The notes beneath the pieces are model-generated. The model worked only from the letters and a program-made list of their open reading frames with translations, was not told the origin of the DNA and did not search any database. Below, one piece after another: positions 36,247-45,706 of a DNA stretch of 64,000 nt (position 1 is its first letter; the number at the start of each line of letters is the position of its first letter). The translations under genes and the position numbers were made by a program. The stretch covers positions 1 to 64,000 of the forward strand of contig CAVQPS010000010.1 of NCBI GenBank assembly GCA_963714795.1. The letters are read 5' to 3'. This DNA comes from DATIXJ01 sp963714795. Its GTDB lineage: Bacteria; Bacteroidota; Ignavibacteria; UBA10030; SZUA-254.

Positions 36247-36274
36247 AAAGAGTTGTCTCAAAAGACAACTCTTT
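36247..36274 (-). terminator. rpsA terminator hairpin
   Basis: A perfect 12-bp stem AAAGAGTTGTCT/AGACAACTCTTT (36247-36258/36263-36274) with a 4-base loop lies just past the rpsA stop, followed on the minus strand by GTATTTTATGA. It separates rpsA from mtaB. Confidence 0.75.
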
Positions 36275-36300
36275 GCAATAAAAGTACCTCGACGAAAAAT

Positions 36301-38151
36301 TTAAATCATGAAATCAGACGTTGGCGGCTGTTCGTTCAAACCTTCCGGAGGAGCTTCGGTCGGTTTTCCGGAAACATTCGCAACATCCTTCAGCGTCATC
36401 GGCGGGAGTTTATGTTTGGCAACATATTCATCGATGACCTGCTGTTCCTTACCTTTGAGATATTCGACGGCAGACAGGACGATCTTTTTGCTGTCTTTAT
36501 CGAACTCCACAACGGCAAGCGGCAATTCATCACCCACGTGAAAGACATCAGCAACGTTTTTCATGTGCGTCATCGCAAGTTGAGAAGCCGGCACAAACCC
36601 ATCCACGCCGGACGGCAATTCGACGATCACGCCTTTTTCAATGATGCGGACGATTTTTCCTGAAGTTTCCGTTCCGGTTTTATACGATTCCGAAAAAACA
36701 TCCCACGGATTGTCTTTCACCTGCTTATGGCCGAGAGAAATTCTCCGCTGTTCGACATCAACACCGAGGATGACGACTTCCAGCTTATCGCCTTTCTTTA
36801 CCATTTCTCCGGGATGACGGATTTTTTTCGTCCACGACAAATCGGAAATATGAACAAGCCCGTCGACACCTTCTTCTAATTCAACAAAGACGCCGAAGTT
36901 CGTCAGGTTGCGTACAACGCCGACATGTTTGGAGTTGACCGGATATTTATTCAGTAAATTCATCCACGGATCCGGTTCGAGCTGTTTGGTTCCGAGAGAA
37001 ATCTTTTTGTTTTCTTTATCAAGACTCAAAATAATCGCGTCGACCATCTGTCCCATCGAAACAATTTGTGACGGATGTTTGATATGCTGCGTCCAGCTCA
37101 TTTCGGAAATATGAATGAGTCCTTCAATTCCTTTTTCGATTTCAATGAACGCGCCGTAATCGGCAAGCGAGACGACTTTGCCGGTGACTTTCGTTCTGAC
37201 CGGATATTTATTTTCGATATTTTCCCACGGATGCGGCTGGAGTTGTTTCAATCCGAGCGAAATACGTTTCTTGGCTTCATCAAAATCGAGTACGACGACG
37301 TTGATCGTGTTATCGAGTTTGACCACTTCGGAAGGATGATTCACGCGGCCCCACGAAAGATCCGTAATGTGAATGAGTCCATCGACGCCGCCAAGATCGA
37401 CAAATACGCCGAAGTCGGTGATCGCTTTGACTGTTCCTTCGAGAACCTGACCTTTTTCCAGACTGTTGAGAATGGCACTGCGTTGTTCCTGCATTTCCGT
37501 TTCGATGAGAACTTTATGACTGACGACGACATTCTCATTCGGATGATTGATCTTGGCAACCCGAAACTCCATCGTCTTACCGAGGAATTGATCGAAATCC
37601 CTCACCGGTTTCACATCGATCTGCGAGCCGGGAAGAAATGCATCGAGGCCCATCAGGTCGACGACGAGACCGCCTTTGATGCGGCGGGTAATTTTGCCGG
37701 TAAGAATCTCGCCGGTTTCGAACGATTTTGTAATTCGTTCCCACGTTCGCATGAAATCCGCACGCTTGCGGGACAGCACAAGTTGCCCGTCTTTATTTTC
37801 GACACTCTCCAGGAATACTTCAACTTCGTCGCCCGGTTTGAGTTCATCGATATTGGGAAATTCGCTGAGCGGGACGAGTCCTTCCGATTTGAAACCGATA
37901 TCGATGGCAACAGCGTTGTCGGTAACGGTTACAATTCTGCCCTTGACGATCTCGCCTTCATGAATACTGCCGAACGTTTGATCGTACAGTTTGGTGAGAT
38001 CCTGTTTTTCCTGATCGGAATATTCGCGTTCCTCAATTTCGCTGATGTTAAATTTCGGCGCGGAAGTTTTCGGTTTCCGGACCGTACCGGTGAATGATTC
38101 TACGGTCAGTGGTGGTTCCTGTATTGTTGCCTCGTTGCGCTCTGTTGCCAT
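36301..38151 (-). CDS. rpsA: 30S ribosomal protein S1
   Basis: 616 residues with six S1 RNA-binding repeats, e.g. GEIVKGRIVTVTDNAVAIDI near residue 43, GQVLEGTVKAITDFGVFVDL near 227 and GTETSGKIVRIIEKGVIVEL near 490. The two N-terminal repeats are divergent, as in classical S1. It binds mRNA leaders at the 30S subunit. The order cmk-ispH-rpsA on the minus strand is a common one. A 152-bp leader before the gene, with GGAGA just upstream of the ATG, may allow autoregulation. Confidence 0.97.
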   Translation of the reverse strand: MATERNEATIQEPPLTVESFTGTVRKPKTSAPKFNISEIEEREYSDQEKQDLTKLYDQTFGSIHEGEIVKGRIVTVTDNAVAIDIGFKSEGLVPLSEFPNIDELKPGDEVEVFLESVENKDGQLVLSRKRADFMRTWERITKSFETGEILTGKITRRIKGGLVVDLMGLDAFLPGSQIDVKPVRDFDQFLGKTMEFRVAKINHPNENVVVSHKVLIETEMQEQRSAILNSLEKGQVLEGTVKAITDFGVFVDLGGVDGLIHITDLSWGRVNHPSEVVKLDNTINVVVLDFDEAKKRISLGLKQLQPHPWENIENKYPVRTKVTGKVVSLADYGAFIEIEKGIEGLIHISEMSWTQHIKHPSQIVSMGQMVDAIILSLDKENKKISLGTKQLEPDPWMNLLNKYPVNSKHVGVVRNLTNFGVFVELEEGVDGLVHISDLSWTKKIRHPGEMVKKGDKLEVVILGVDVEQRRISLGHKQVKDNPWDVFSESYKTGTETSGKIVRIIEKGVIVELPSGVDGFVPASQLAMTHMKNVADVFHVGDELPLAVVEFDKDSKKIVLSAVEYLKGKEQQVIDEYVAKHKLPPMTLKDVANVSGKPTEAPPEGLNEQPPTSDFMI

Positions 38152-38303
38152 TCAATCTCCTGCTGCGGTCAAATCGTGAATTACGGGTATTGACCTCTAC
38201 TGTTCTTCTTCAGGACAAATCGCGGAAGTCATCGACCGCGATGGGTCATCAAGGAGAACAAAATTAGTACATGAATAAGTAAATTATGATGACTTCTAAA
38301 CTT

Positions 38304-39212
38304 TTAATGAACGGCCGGTTGGGGATTACCAACCAGCGTTTCGATATGCCGTCTGATGTGTTCCATCAACCATTGTGGCGTCGATGTTGCACCGCTAATT
38401 CCTACCGTCTCTACCCCGTTAAACCATGCCGTATCGATGTCGTTTTCCGTTTCAACGAAATAGGTCCGGGGATTTGCTTCCTCGCAAATATGAAAAAGCA
38501 CTTTGCCGTTCGAGCTGTTGCGGCCTGCGACAAAAATCATGATGTCGTTTTGCTGAGCAAACTCCCTCAGCTTTTTATCTCTGCCGAAGACCTGTCCGCA
38601 AATCGTATCTTTGGCATGAAACTCAACTGCCTGCTCTTCGAACGTATCGACAACCAGCTCTTTAATGCGCAAACGCAATGCATCTCTGATCTGATAAAAC
38701 GTCTGTTTATCCATCGTCGTTTGGGAAAACAGAACCGTTTTCTTATTCAGATCGAGCTTATGAATTTCATCGAGCGATTTAATGACGATCGCTTCGTTAT
38801 TCGTATGACCCACAAGTCCGATAACTTCGGCATGATCGATCTTGCCGTAGATAACGACCTGAAAACCTTTTTCATAAAACTTCGTGATGCGTTCCTGCAC
38901 CTTCCACACAACAGGACAAGTTGCATCGACCAATTCGACTCCCATTGATGCCGCCCGTTGAAACGTCGATGGCGGTTCTCCGTGTGCCCTGATGAGAACC
39001 TTACCGTCTTTGATACCGTCAAGATCGGCATGCGTGATAGTTCTCAGGCCTTTTTTCTCAAGCCGTTCGATTTCCATCGGGTTATGAATGATATCGCCGA
39101 GGACGTACAGCCGCTCGCCGGGTTGTAATGACTCCAGCTCTGATTCGGCAATGTCGACGGTTCGAATAACACCCCAACAAAAACCGGCGCTTTTATCGAC
39201 GCTGACTTTCAT
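38304..39212 (-). CDS. ispH: 4-hydroxy-3-methylbut-2-enyl diphosphate reductase
   Basis: 302 residues, the last enzyme of the MEP isoprenoid route, yielding IPP and DMAPP. The three [4Fe-4S] cysteines are in SAGFCWGVIRTV (Cys12), VDATCPVVWKV and DTICGQVFGRD, with the AHGEPPST and ETVGISGATSTPQ substrate segments. It overlaps cmk by 4 bases. Confidence 0.96.
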   Translation of the reverse strand: MKVSVDKSAGFCWGVIRTVDIAESELESLQPGERLYVLGDIIHNPMEIERLEKKGLRTITHADLDGIKDGKVLIRAHGEPPSTFQRAASMGVELVDATCPVVWKVQERITKFYEKGFQVVIYGKIDHAEVIGLVGHTNNEAIVIKSLDEIHKLDLNKKTVLFSQTTMDKQTFYQIRDALRLRIKELVVDTFEEQAVEFHAKDTICGQVFGRDKKLREFAQQNDIMIFVAGRNSSNGKVLFHICEEANPRTYFVETENDIDTAWFNGVETVGISGATSTPQWLMEHIRRHIETLVGNPQPAVH

Positions 39213-39886
39213 GAATGTTGAAGAACGCTGTTTGCTTTTGTGACAATAAGTTCAACCTGCTGATCGACCGTCAAATCGGACGTATCGATAACGATTGCAT
39301 CATCGGCTTTACGCAACGGGCTGATGTTCCGTTTCGAATCTTTCCGATCGCGCTCGATGATTTCCTGTTTCAAATCTTCGAGAGAAACTTCGACGCCTTG
39401 CTTCTCCAAATCTTTCAGTCGACGGGATGCCCGCTTTTCAACATCGGCGACCATGTACACTTTGAGATCGGCATTCGGAAAAACGACCGTTCCGATATCT
39501 CTTCCTTCAAGAACGATACCGCCTTCCGTGCCCATGCGCCGCTGTTCACGCACCATCACTTCACGGACCGAATCGATCATGCTGATGGCGCTTACGGATT
39601 TTGTCACCTGCTGACTTCGAATTGCCCGGGTAACATCCCTGCCATCGAGCAAAACTCTCAATTCATTGTTGATATGCACCAAACTGATTTTTGTCTGCCG
39701 TGCAAGCTGTCCGATTGCATCACAGTCGTCCAGATCAATTTTTTGTTCAAGAACTTTCAGTGTCATCGCGCGGTACATCGCGCCGGTATCAACATACAAA
39801 TATCCTAATCTTCGCGCAATCAATTTTGAAGTAGTGCTTTTGCCGGAAGCGGCCGGCCCGTCGATGGCAATAACTAATTTCTTCAA
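39209..39886 (-). CDS. cmk: Cytidylate kinase
   Basis: 225 residues with the P-loop GPAASGKSTTSKLIA at about 9-23 and the CMP-binding region DTGAMYRAMTL. It phosphorylates CMP and dCMP with ATP. The core is followed by the LID with VFPNADLKVYMVADVEKRA. First gene of the cmk-ispH-(rpsA) cluster; a divergent promoter region of about 100 bp separates it from the SpoU methyltransferase gene. Confidence 0.96.
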   Translation of the reverse strand: MKKLVIAIDGPAASGKSTTSKLIARRLGYLYVDTGAMYRAMTLKVLEQKIDLDDCDAIGQLARQTKISLVHINNELRVLLDGRDVTRAIRSQQVTKSVSAISMIDSVREVMVREQRRMGTEGGIVLEGRDIGTVVFPNADLKVYMVADVEKRASRRLKDLEKQGVEVSLEDLKQEIIERDRKDSKRNISPLRKADDAIVIDTSDLTVDQQVELIVTKANSVLQHS

Positions 39887-39991
39887 ATTCGGTGTATTTT
39901 AGAGGATTTTGTAGTCAATAAATATACAAAATTCCCATATTGTAATCAATAGCGTATCTCTTTTCGGATCAAAATCATTATATTGAAATTT

Positions 39992-40546
39992 ATGACAAGA
40001 AAACTCTCGCACCAGGAAATCGCAACGAAAAGGTTTTCCGCAGAACGGTTACGCACGGAAGACCGATTTCCGATCTACGTATTGCTCGATAACATTCGAA
40101 GCTTGTACAATGTGGGGTCTATTTTCCGGACGGCAGACGGCGCGCGCATTTCAAAAATAATCCTTTGCGGCTATACGCCATACCCACCGCGGAAAGAAAT
40201 CGAAAAAACAGCTCTCGGTGCAACAGAAACCGTCCCGTGGGAATATATTCATCACCCGCTTGATGCAATAGATAAATTAAAAGCGGAAGGGATTCGTATA
40301 TGCGTTGTCGAGCACACGGATGTCAGCATTCCGTATCATGCCCTTCGCAAGACCGATTTTCCTCTCTGTCTTGTCATCGGCAACGAAATCACGGGGGTTT
40401 CCAAAGAAGTGATCAATGCATCCGACAGTGCAATTGAAATCCCCATGTTCGGCATGAAACAATCTCTGAATGCTTCGGTCGCATTCGGCATTACGGTATT
40501 CGAGTGTTTGCGAATTTGGACCGGCAACGGGCAAAAGAATTTTTAA
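39992..40546 (+). CDS. SpoU/TrmH-family RNA 2'-O-methyltransferase
   Basis: 184 residues from the ATG at 39992 (the upstream TTG is not needed). The SPOUT signature motifs are NIRSLYNVGSIFRTADG (motif 1), LVIGNEITGVSKEV (motif 2) and MKQSLNASVAFGITVFECLR (motif 3), forming the knotted SAM site. The protein likely methylates a tRNA or rRNA ribose, but the target cannot be told from the sequence. Its stop overlaps the opposite-strand kinase stop by 4 bases, tail to tail. Confidence 0.9.
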   Translation: MTRKLSHQEIATKRFSAERLRTEDRFPIYVLLDNIRSLYNVGSIFRTADGARISKIILCGYTPYPPRKEIEKTALGATETVPWEYIHHPLDAIDKLKAEGIRICVVEHTDVSIPYHALRKTDFPLCLVIGNEITGVSKEVINASDSAIEIPMFGMKQSLNASVAFGITVFECLRIWTGNGQKNF

Positions 40547-43500
40547 TTGGCATCGATCACTTCCTGAATGCGCTGGAGGATGACGGCAGCGACATACGGT
40601 TTCTTGATAAAATCTTTCGCGCCTGCATTGATTAATTCTATCTTCAGATTCGGTTCGAAGTATCCGCTGGCAAGAATCGCCTTCACGTGAGGGTTTATTT
40701 TCTTCATTTCCTGAAACATTTCCCAGCCGCCCAACCGAGGTAATCCCATATCGGAAAGGATAAGAGAAATTTCTTCCGTGTGGTTTTTATATAATTCCAC
40801 CGCTTCCTGCCCATCCTTTGCCGTCATGACCCGATATCCTTCATCCTCCAGAATACTCTGGAGCAATAACAACAACATTTCCTCGTCTTCCACGACGAGA
40901 ATAGTTTTCTTCTGTTGGTTTCCCGTTGTTCTGAACACGGTCCGGACGTCGGCAGGATTTTCCCCGTGCAACGGTACCGGAAAGTAGAGTGAGAACGACG
41001 TTCCGATATTTTCAGTGCTTTCCACTTCGACCAGTGCCTGGTGGCTTTTGATAATGCCGTACACTACGGCAAGACCGAGTCCCGTACCTTTTCCTAATTC
41101 TTTCGTTGTAAAAAAAGGTTCAAAAATTCTTTTTCGTGTATTTTCATCCATGCCTATTCCCGTATCCGCCACCTGGACAGCAAGAAAATCATTATTTTCT
41201 GCATCAGGAAATTTCTCCTTCATTTGTTTTGATGAAATCAATGACGAGGAAATTGTGAGTGTTCCTTTTTTAGGATTTTCTTCGTTCTGATCGATCATGG
41301 CATCGCGGCTATTGAGGCACAAATTCAACAATGCCTGATGGATCTGTGTCGCGTCGGCGGTAATCGAAGGAACGGATTTTTCTAGTCTCAAACGAATGTC
41401 AATCGTCCGCGGGAACGTCTGCGAAAGCATTTTACCAAGCTCTTCGATGAGATCGTTGATGTTGACGAGCCCAAACGTCGGTTCGCTTTTGCGCGCAAAC
41501 GTCAGCAATTGCCGCACCAGATCGGCTCCGCGCTGAACGGCGCGCTTGATTGTTTCCACGCTTTGTAAACGACGGTCGACCTCGATGTTTGGAGATTCCA
41601 ATATCGTTGCATATCCGAGAATGATTCCGAGAAGATTATTAAAATCGTGTGCGATTCCGCCTGCAAGAGTACCGATACCTTCCATTTTCTGGGATTGCCG
41701 AAGTTGTTCTTCGAGGCGTTTTCGTTCGGTTATATCCCGTGCGACCCAAACGACGGAACGGTCATTCATTCGTGAGACCACACCGGAGAACCAAACAGTT
41801 CGCTGACCGATTTCCAAATCGTACTCGATATTCACCGGATTCGGCTGGGAAACGGCTTGCAAAATAGCACTGAGAAATCTGTCCGCAGTTTCTTTCGGAA
41901 AAACCTCATGAATTTTCTTCCCGAGAAGATATTCTATCGGTTTAAATAAGAGTTTTTCATTGGTCGTCCCGATTTTCAAAAACCGTCCATCGGTGTCCAA
42001 GACAATAACGGTGTCATTCATAGAATTAAAAAGCGCCACGAGTTCTGCCTCCGACGCTCGCAGTGCTTCTTCCGCACGTTTATGTTCGATTGCCTTGGCG
42101 ACCTGAGACGATACGAATTCAAGAATATGCTGTTCCCGTTTCGTAAAAGTTCGGGAATCGGAATAATGCTGAACAACCATCACCCCGATGGTTTTCTTCT
42201 CGCCCACCAGCGGAACTCCCAACCACACCGGAGAAGGAGCCCCGAGAAGGATAGCGTCTCCGCTCCGGTACAATTCATCGGATCGTTTTTCATCAGCCAA
42301 AAGCGATTTCCCCGTGCGAAGAACGTATTCCGTCAGTCCGTGTCCTAGCGGCCGGCTGGACGGCGAGGGATCATATTCATCGACAAAGTATGGAAACGAC
42401 AGCAAATCTTTTTCCTGGTCGTAGAGTGCTATATAAAAATTATTTGCGTACATCAATTCGCCGATAATCGCATGAATCGAACTATAAAAATTATGCATGT
42501 CGCTCGACGAACTTGTCTTCTCTGCAATTCGATACAACGCCGACTCAAGGATTTCCGCCTGTTTCAGCTCAGTAATTTCGCGGGAGCTTCCCACAATTCC
42601 GACAATGTCTCCCTCCTGGGACCGGAACGGAACCTTCGTTGTCGAAAACCAGTGAGTTTTGTCTCCTTTGGTTATGACTTTTTCCACTTTCCCGAGCAAC
42701 GGAATTCCCGTAGTAATGATCTGACGCTCATCCGCCATTTGTTGAACAGCATTTTCCGACGAGAAAAAATCACCGTCACGTTTTCCGATAGCCTCCTTCG
42801 TATCCGGAATCCCTAAAATTTCCGCCTGGGCTTTATTAATTCTCGTAAACCGGAGATCCCGATCCTTAAAATAAATTGTATCCGGAATATTATTCATCAA
42901 CGTATGCCATAATTCCGATTCATACCGCAACGCTTCTTCGGCTTTCTTTCGCTCGGTGACATCGATAGAAAGGCCGAACACCCGATCAATTTTTCCTTGA
43001 GAATTTTTGACCGGAATAAAATTGGTATACCAAATCACCCCTTCGACTTCCACTTCCAATGTTTGAGGTGCACCGGCAAGTGCTTTCGGCAGTGCCTGGA
43101 CAAGCGGCGGATAGTTCTTATACAAATCGAACATTGATTTTCCAACAACCTCGTTCGGTTTGAGTCCCAATTGTTCGAGACCTTTTCCGCGGGATAACAA
43201 AAATCTACCCTCCGTATCGAATTCGTACGCGACAATATTGAGATTGTCGAGCATCAGGTCGAGCCGGCTGGTCGTTTTATAAAGTTGTTCCTCCGCTTTT
43301 CGCCGTTCCGTGAGGTCCCTGCCGATACCGACAAACGCTATGGGTTCGCCGCGAACATCACGGACCACTGCCGTCCGTAATTCAACCGGAAATTCCGTTC
43401 CATCCCGCTTCAAATTATAAACTTCGCCGGTCCACCCGCCCCGGAGCGTTTCGTCTTTAATTTTTCTCACCATCGATGTGGAAATTTTTTGGGAACGGAC

Positions 43501-44055
43501 TATTTCAATGTTTTTTCCGATGAGCTCGTCCGCACGGTATCCGTATAACTCACAGAACGCCGGATTAACCAAGAGAAAATTATTGTCAAGATCGTTCAGA
43601 CAAAACGCATCTTGCGTGCTGTTGACAGCGGTCTCCAGAAGATGCAATTCTTTTTCAATACGAGATTGTTGAGTAATATCGCGACCGACCAATATTCGAT
43701 AGTCATCAGTCTGATGCCCCGGTTGTGAGACTATCGAACGAAACTCGACGATCCGTTCATTACCGGAAACGTCGACAATTGGAACGGTAAAATTGTCTGC
43801 AATTGGATTTATAAAAATCGATTCGATAACGAGGGATGCCTTTGGGCGATCGGCGGGACGAAGAAGTGAAACAAAACTGGTGTTTGCCTGTAAGCGTTTC
43901 TTGCCGACGATGTCGGTTACTGTTGTATTGTTGTAAAGAATTGTTCCGGATTTTTCGATGATCACCACGAGGTCGTGGGTATATTCTGAAACCTCGTGAA
44001 ATGCTTGTTCTCTGGGAATGCGTCCGGGCGCTGGTTGTTTTTTGGACTGACTCAT
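40543..44055 (-). CDS. Hybrid sensor histidine kinase with five PAS and one GAF domain, C-terminal receiver
   Basis: 1170 residues, with no membrane segment, so probably cytoplasmic. PAS domains lie near residues 20-130, 140-255, 262-370, 385-500 and 680-790, with a GAF near 505-670. The H-box is IAHDFNNLLGIILGYA near 815, the N-box LCLNSRDAM near 930 and the G-box DTGIGMDENTRKRIFEPFF near 980. The C-terminal receiver has VVEDEEML and phospho-Asp LILSDMGLP near 1100. No partner regulator lies next to it, so it is probably an orphan phosphorelay hub. Confidence 0.93.
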   Translation of the reverse strand: MSQSKKQPAPGRIPREQAFHEVSEYTHDLVVIIEKSGTILYNNTTVTDIVGKKRLQANTSFVSLLRPADRPKASLVIESIFINPIADNFTVPIVDVSGNERIVEFRSIVSQPGHQTDDYRILVGRDITQQSRIEKELHLLETAVNSTQDAFCLNDLDNNFLLVNPAFCELYGYRADELIGKNIEIVRSQKISTSMVRKIKDETLRGGWTGEVYNLKRDGTEFPVELRTAVVRDVRGEPIAFVGIGRDLTERRKAEEQLYKTTSRLDLMLDNLNIVAYEFDTEGRFLLSRGKGLEQLGLKPNEVVGKSMFDLYKNYPPLVQALPKALAGAPQTLEVEVEGVIWYTNFIPVKNSQGKIDRVFGLSIDVTERKKAEEALRYESELWHTLMNNIPDTIYFKDRDLRFTRINKAQAEILGIPDTKEAIGKRDGDFFSSENAVQQMADERQIITTGIPLLGKVEKVITKGDKTHWFSTTKVPFRSQEGDIVGIVGSSREITELKQAEILESALYRIAEKTSSSSDMHNFYSSIHAIIGELMYANNFYIALYDQEKDLLSFPYFVDEYDPSPSSRPLGHGLTEYVLRTGKSLLADEKRSDELYRSGDAILLGAPSPVWLGVPLVGEKKTIGVMVVQHYSDSRTFTKREQHILEFVSSQVAKAIEHKRAEEALRASEAELVALFNSMNDTVIVLDTDGRFLKIGTTNEKLLFKPIEYLLGKKIHEVFPKETADRFLSAILQAVSQPNPVNIEYDLEIGQRTVWFSGVVSRMNDRSVVWVARDITERKRLEEQLRQSQKMEGIGTLAGGIAHDFNNLLGIILGYATILESPNIEVDRRLQSVETIKRAVQRGADLVRQLLTFARKSEPTFGLVNINDLIEELGKMLSQTFPRTIDIRLRLEKSVPSITADATQIHQALLNLCLNSRDAMIDQNEENPKKGTLTISSSLISSKQMKEKFPDAENNDFLAVQVADTGIGMDENTRKRIFEPFFTTKELGKGTGLGLAVVYGIIKSHQALVEVESTENIGTSFSLYFPVPLHGENPADVRTVFRTTGNQQKKTILVVEDEEMLLLLLQSILEDEGYRVMTAKDGQEAVELYKNHTEEISLILSDMGLPRLGGWEMFQEMKKINPHVKAILASGYFEPNLKIELINAGAKDFIKKPYVAAVILQRIQEVIDAN

Positions 44056-44221
44056 AAATACTATTCCACCTTCACTGTTCCTGAACCGACGGATATCAAC
44101 GTGCCAATGTACTAAAGTTTTTCCATTTCAACAAAGAAAGTTCGGTGCGAAACGTCACGAACAAAAATGACGTGTGACGGCTTGTCAGAAAAAGGGAAAA
44201 ATATAAATCAAAAAATCGATT

Positions 44222-44887
44222 TCACGCCTGAATATCGTACGCAAGAGTGAAAAATTCCTGTTTTTCATGTGTATGAATGCGAATCACACCCGCCCGAACA
44301 AGCTGGACTAACGTTCGCGACGCGCGCCGGTCACTGATGTTGACCAACCTGCCGAATTCTCTGACTGTTATCCTCTCATACTGTTCGAGAAATTGAAAGA
44401 GCCGTTTTTCATTCTCGCCGATTGCAATTTTTAACGGCGGTGCATCGGGATTTTCATTGCGAAGAATGTTCACGACTTCTTTGCTCGCCATCATGGTATT
44501 GTCGTTCACGCGAATGTACACGCGTGTATTTTCCCCGTTCATATGATCTTGGGGACCGAGGAAAAAGTGTGGTTTGTTTTTGCTTTCGGGAATTTGACAG
44601 ACGATCACATCACGGCCGTCGAAGGGAACGATGTCAATGTGGGAATCAATCGGTGGATCGGAAAAATCTTTGCCGGCGATTTCGATCAATTCCAATTCCG
44701 ATTTTTCGCTTTCAACGCCGACGATGGACCCGTCATCACCGACACCGAAAAGAATCGTGCCTCCTTTGGTGTTGGCAAACGAAATAAGTGTTCGTGCAAT
44801 CTTTTCTGCGGATGAAATCCGGCGCTTAAATTCAATAGCGAATCCTTCGCCTTCCTCGATCAACAGATTGACATCATGGAAATTCAT
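44222..44887 (-). CDS. AlbA_2 (Schlafen-like) domain protein with C-terminal winged helix
   Basis: 221 residues. The N-terminal 130 match the AlbA_2/divergent AAA_4 family (EFKRRISSAEKIARTLISFA, then NTKGGTILFGVGDDGSIVGV). The C-terminal part (about 150-215) reads as a helix-turn-helix (RITVREFGRLVNISDRRASR). Such proteins are putative DNA- or RNA-binding regulators, with some relatives in defence; here it stands beside ruvX and an HU protein. Function is not assigned. Confidence 0.8.
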   Translation of the reverse strand: MNFHDVNLLIEEGEGFAIEFKRRISSAEKIARTLISFANTKGGTILFGVGDDGSIVGVESEKSELELIEIAGKDFSDPPIDSHIDIVPFDGRDVIVCQIPESKNKPHFFLGPQDHMNGENTRVYIRVNDNTMMASKEVVNILRNENPDAPPLKIAIGENEKRLFQFLEQYERITVREFGRLVNISDRRASRTLVQLVRAGVIRIHTHEKQEFFTLAYDIQA

Positions 44888-44897
44888 ACGACATCAT

Positions 44898-45341
44898 TCA
44901 ATGAACATGACGATCCAGATACTGTTGAAGAATAAGCGCCGCGGCAGTCATATCGACGGTCTTCTTGACCTGTCGTTGTTTTTTCTTGACGCCCATCATT
45001 CGAATTGTTTCCTGGGCAAGCTGACTGGTAAACCGTTCATCAATCGACACCACGGGAATGTTCAACGCGTCGTGCAAGCGGTTCATAAATTTCTCCACGT
45101 CGTCTGCTGTTTGCCGTTTCTCGCCTTTCAATGTGAACGGCATCCCGACCACAATCTCGCCGACATCATACGAAGTCACCAGCATCCGGATCTCTTCCAT
45201 CACCGAGGGAGATTGTTCAATAACCGAAACCCCTTTTGCAATGATCCGCAACGGATCACTGACGGCTACACCGATTCGTTTTGATCCGTAATCCAGTCCG
45301 AGAATGCGTTTGGCAGAAGGTGGCACAGGAAATAATTTCAA
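44898..45341 (-). CDS. ruvX: Putative Holliday-junction resolvase RuvX (YqgF)
   Basis: 147 residues of the RNase H-like YqgF family, with ILGLDYGSKRIGVAVSDPL at about 13-31, IVVGMPFTLKGEKR and the third acidic motif VVSIDERFTSQLA. The family acts in pre-16S rRNA 5'-end processing and has been proposed to resolve junctions. It overlaps the HU-family gene by 4 bases. Confidence 0.92.
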   Translation of the reverse strand: MKLFPVPPSAKRILGLDYGSKRIGVAVSDPLRIIAKGVSVIEQSPSVMEEIRMLVTSYDVGEIVVGMPFTLKGEKRQTADDVEKFMNRLHDALNIPVVSIDERFTSQLAQETIRMMGVKKKQRQVKKTVDMTAAALILQQYLDRHVH

Positions 45342-45700
45342 CCGTGCGGTAATTGTTGTTTGTCGATTGCCGGATTTTCCAATGGCTTGGAAAGAAATGC
45401 TTTGAGCAGCTTACTCGGTTTAAAATGCGTTTTGCGCCGTGACGGAACAAAAATAACTTCGCCGGATTTCGGATTACGTGCTTTTGGTTTGGATTTTGTC
45501 GGCTTCACTTCAATAACACCGAAGTCCCGAATTTCAATCCGCAGTTCCGGATCCGCAGTCATCATGATTTCCCGTAACGACGTGAAGACCCGATCCACCC
45601 ACGCCGCCGCCGTGTGAATCTTTTCATGATGTGATGCTGCAACGTGGCGAACGATATCGCTCTTGGTATATGTTTTCGGACGCCGGCGACCGGAAGTCAT
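45338..45700 (-). CDS. HU/IHF-family DNA-binding protein
   Basis: 120 residues. The DNA-binding beta-arm region is KARNPKSGEVIFVPSRRKTH (about 73-92), preceded by the DNA-bending fold opening TKSDIVRHVAASHHEKIH. The C-terminal tail (KPLENPAIDKQQLPHG) is longer than in E. coli HU. It packs and bends DNA; a nucleoid or replication role is usual. It overlaps ruvX by 4 bases and ends 7 bp from the rel stop side, suggesting one transcript. Confidence 0.9.
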   Translation of the reverse strand: MTSGRRRPKTYTKSDIVRHVAASHHEKIHTAAAWVDRVFTSLREIMMTADPELRIEIRDFGVIEVKPTKSKPKARNPKSGEVIFVPSRRKTHFKPSKLLKAFLSKPLENPAIDKQQLPHG

Positions 45701-45706
45701 GCTTCA

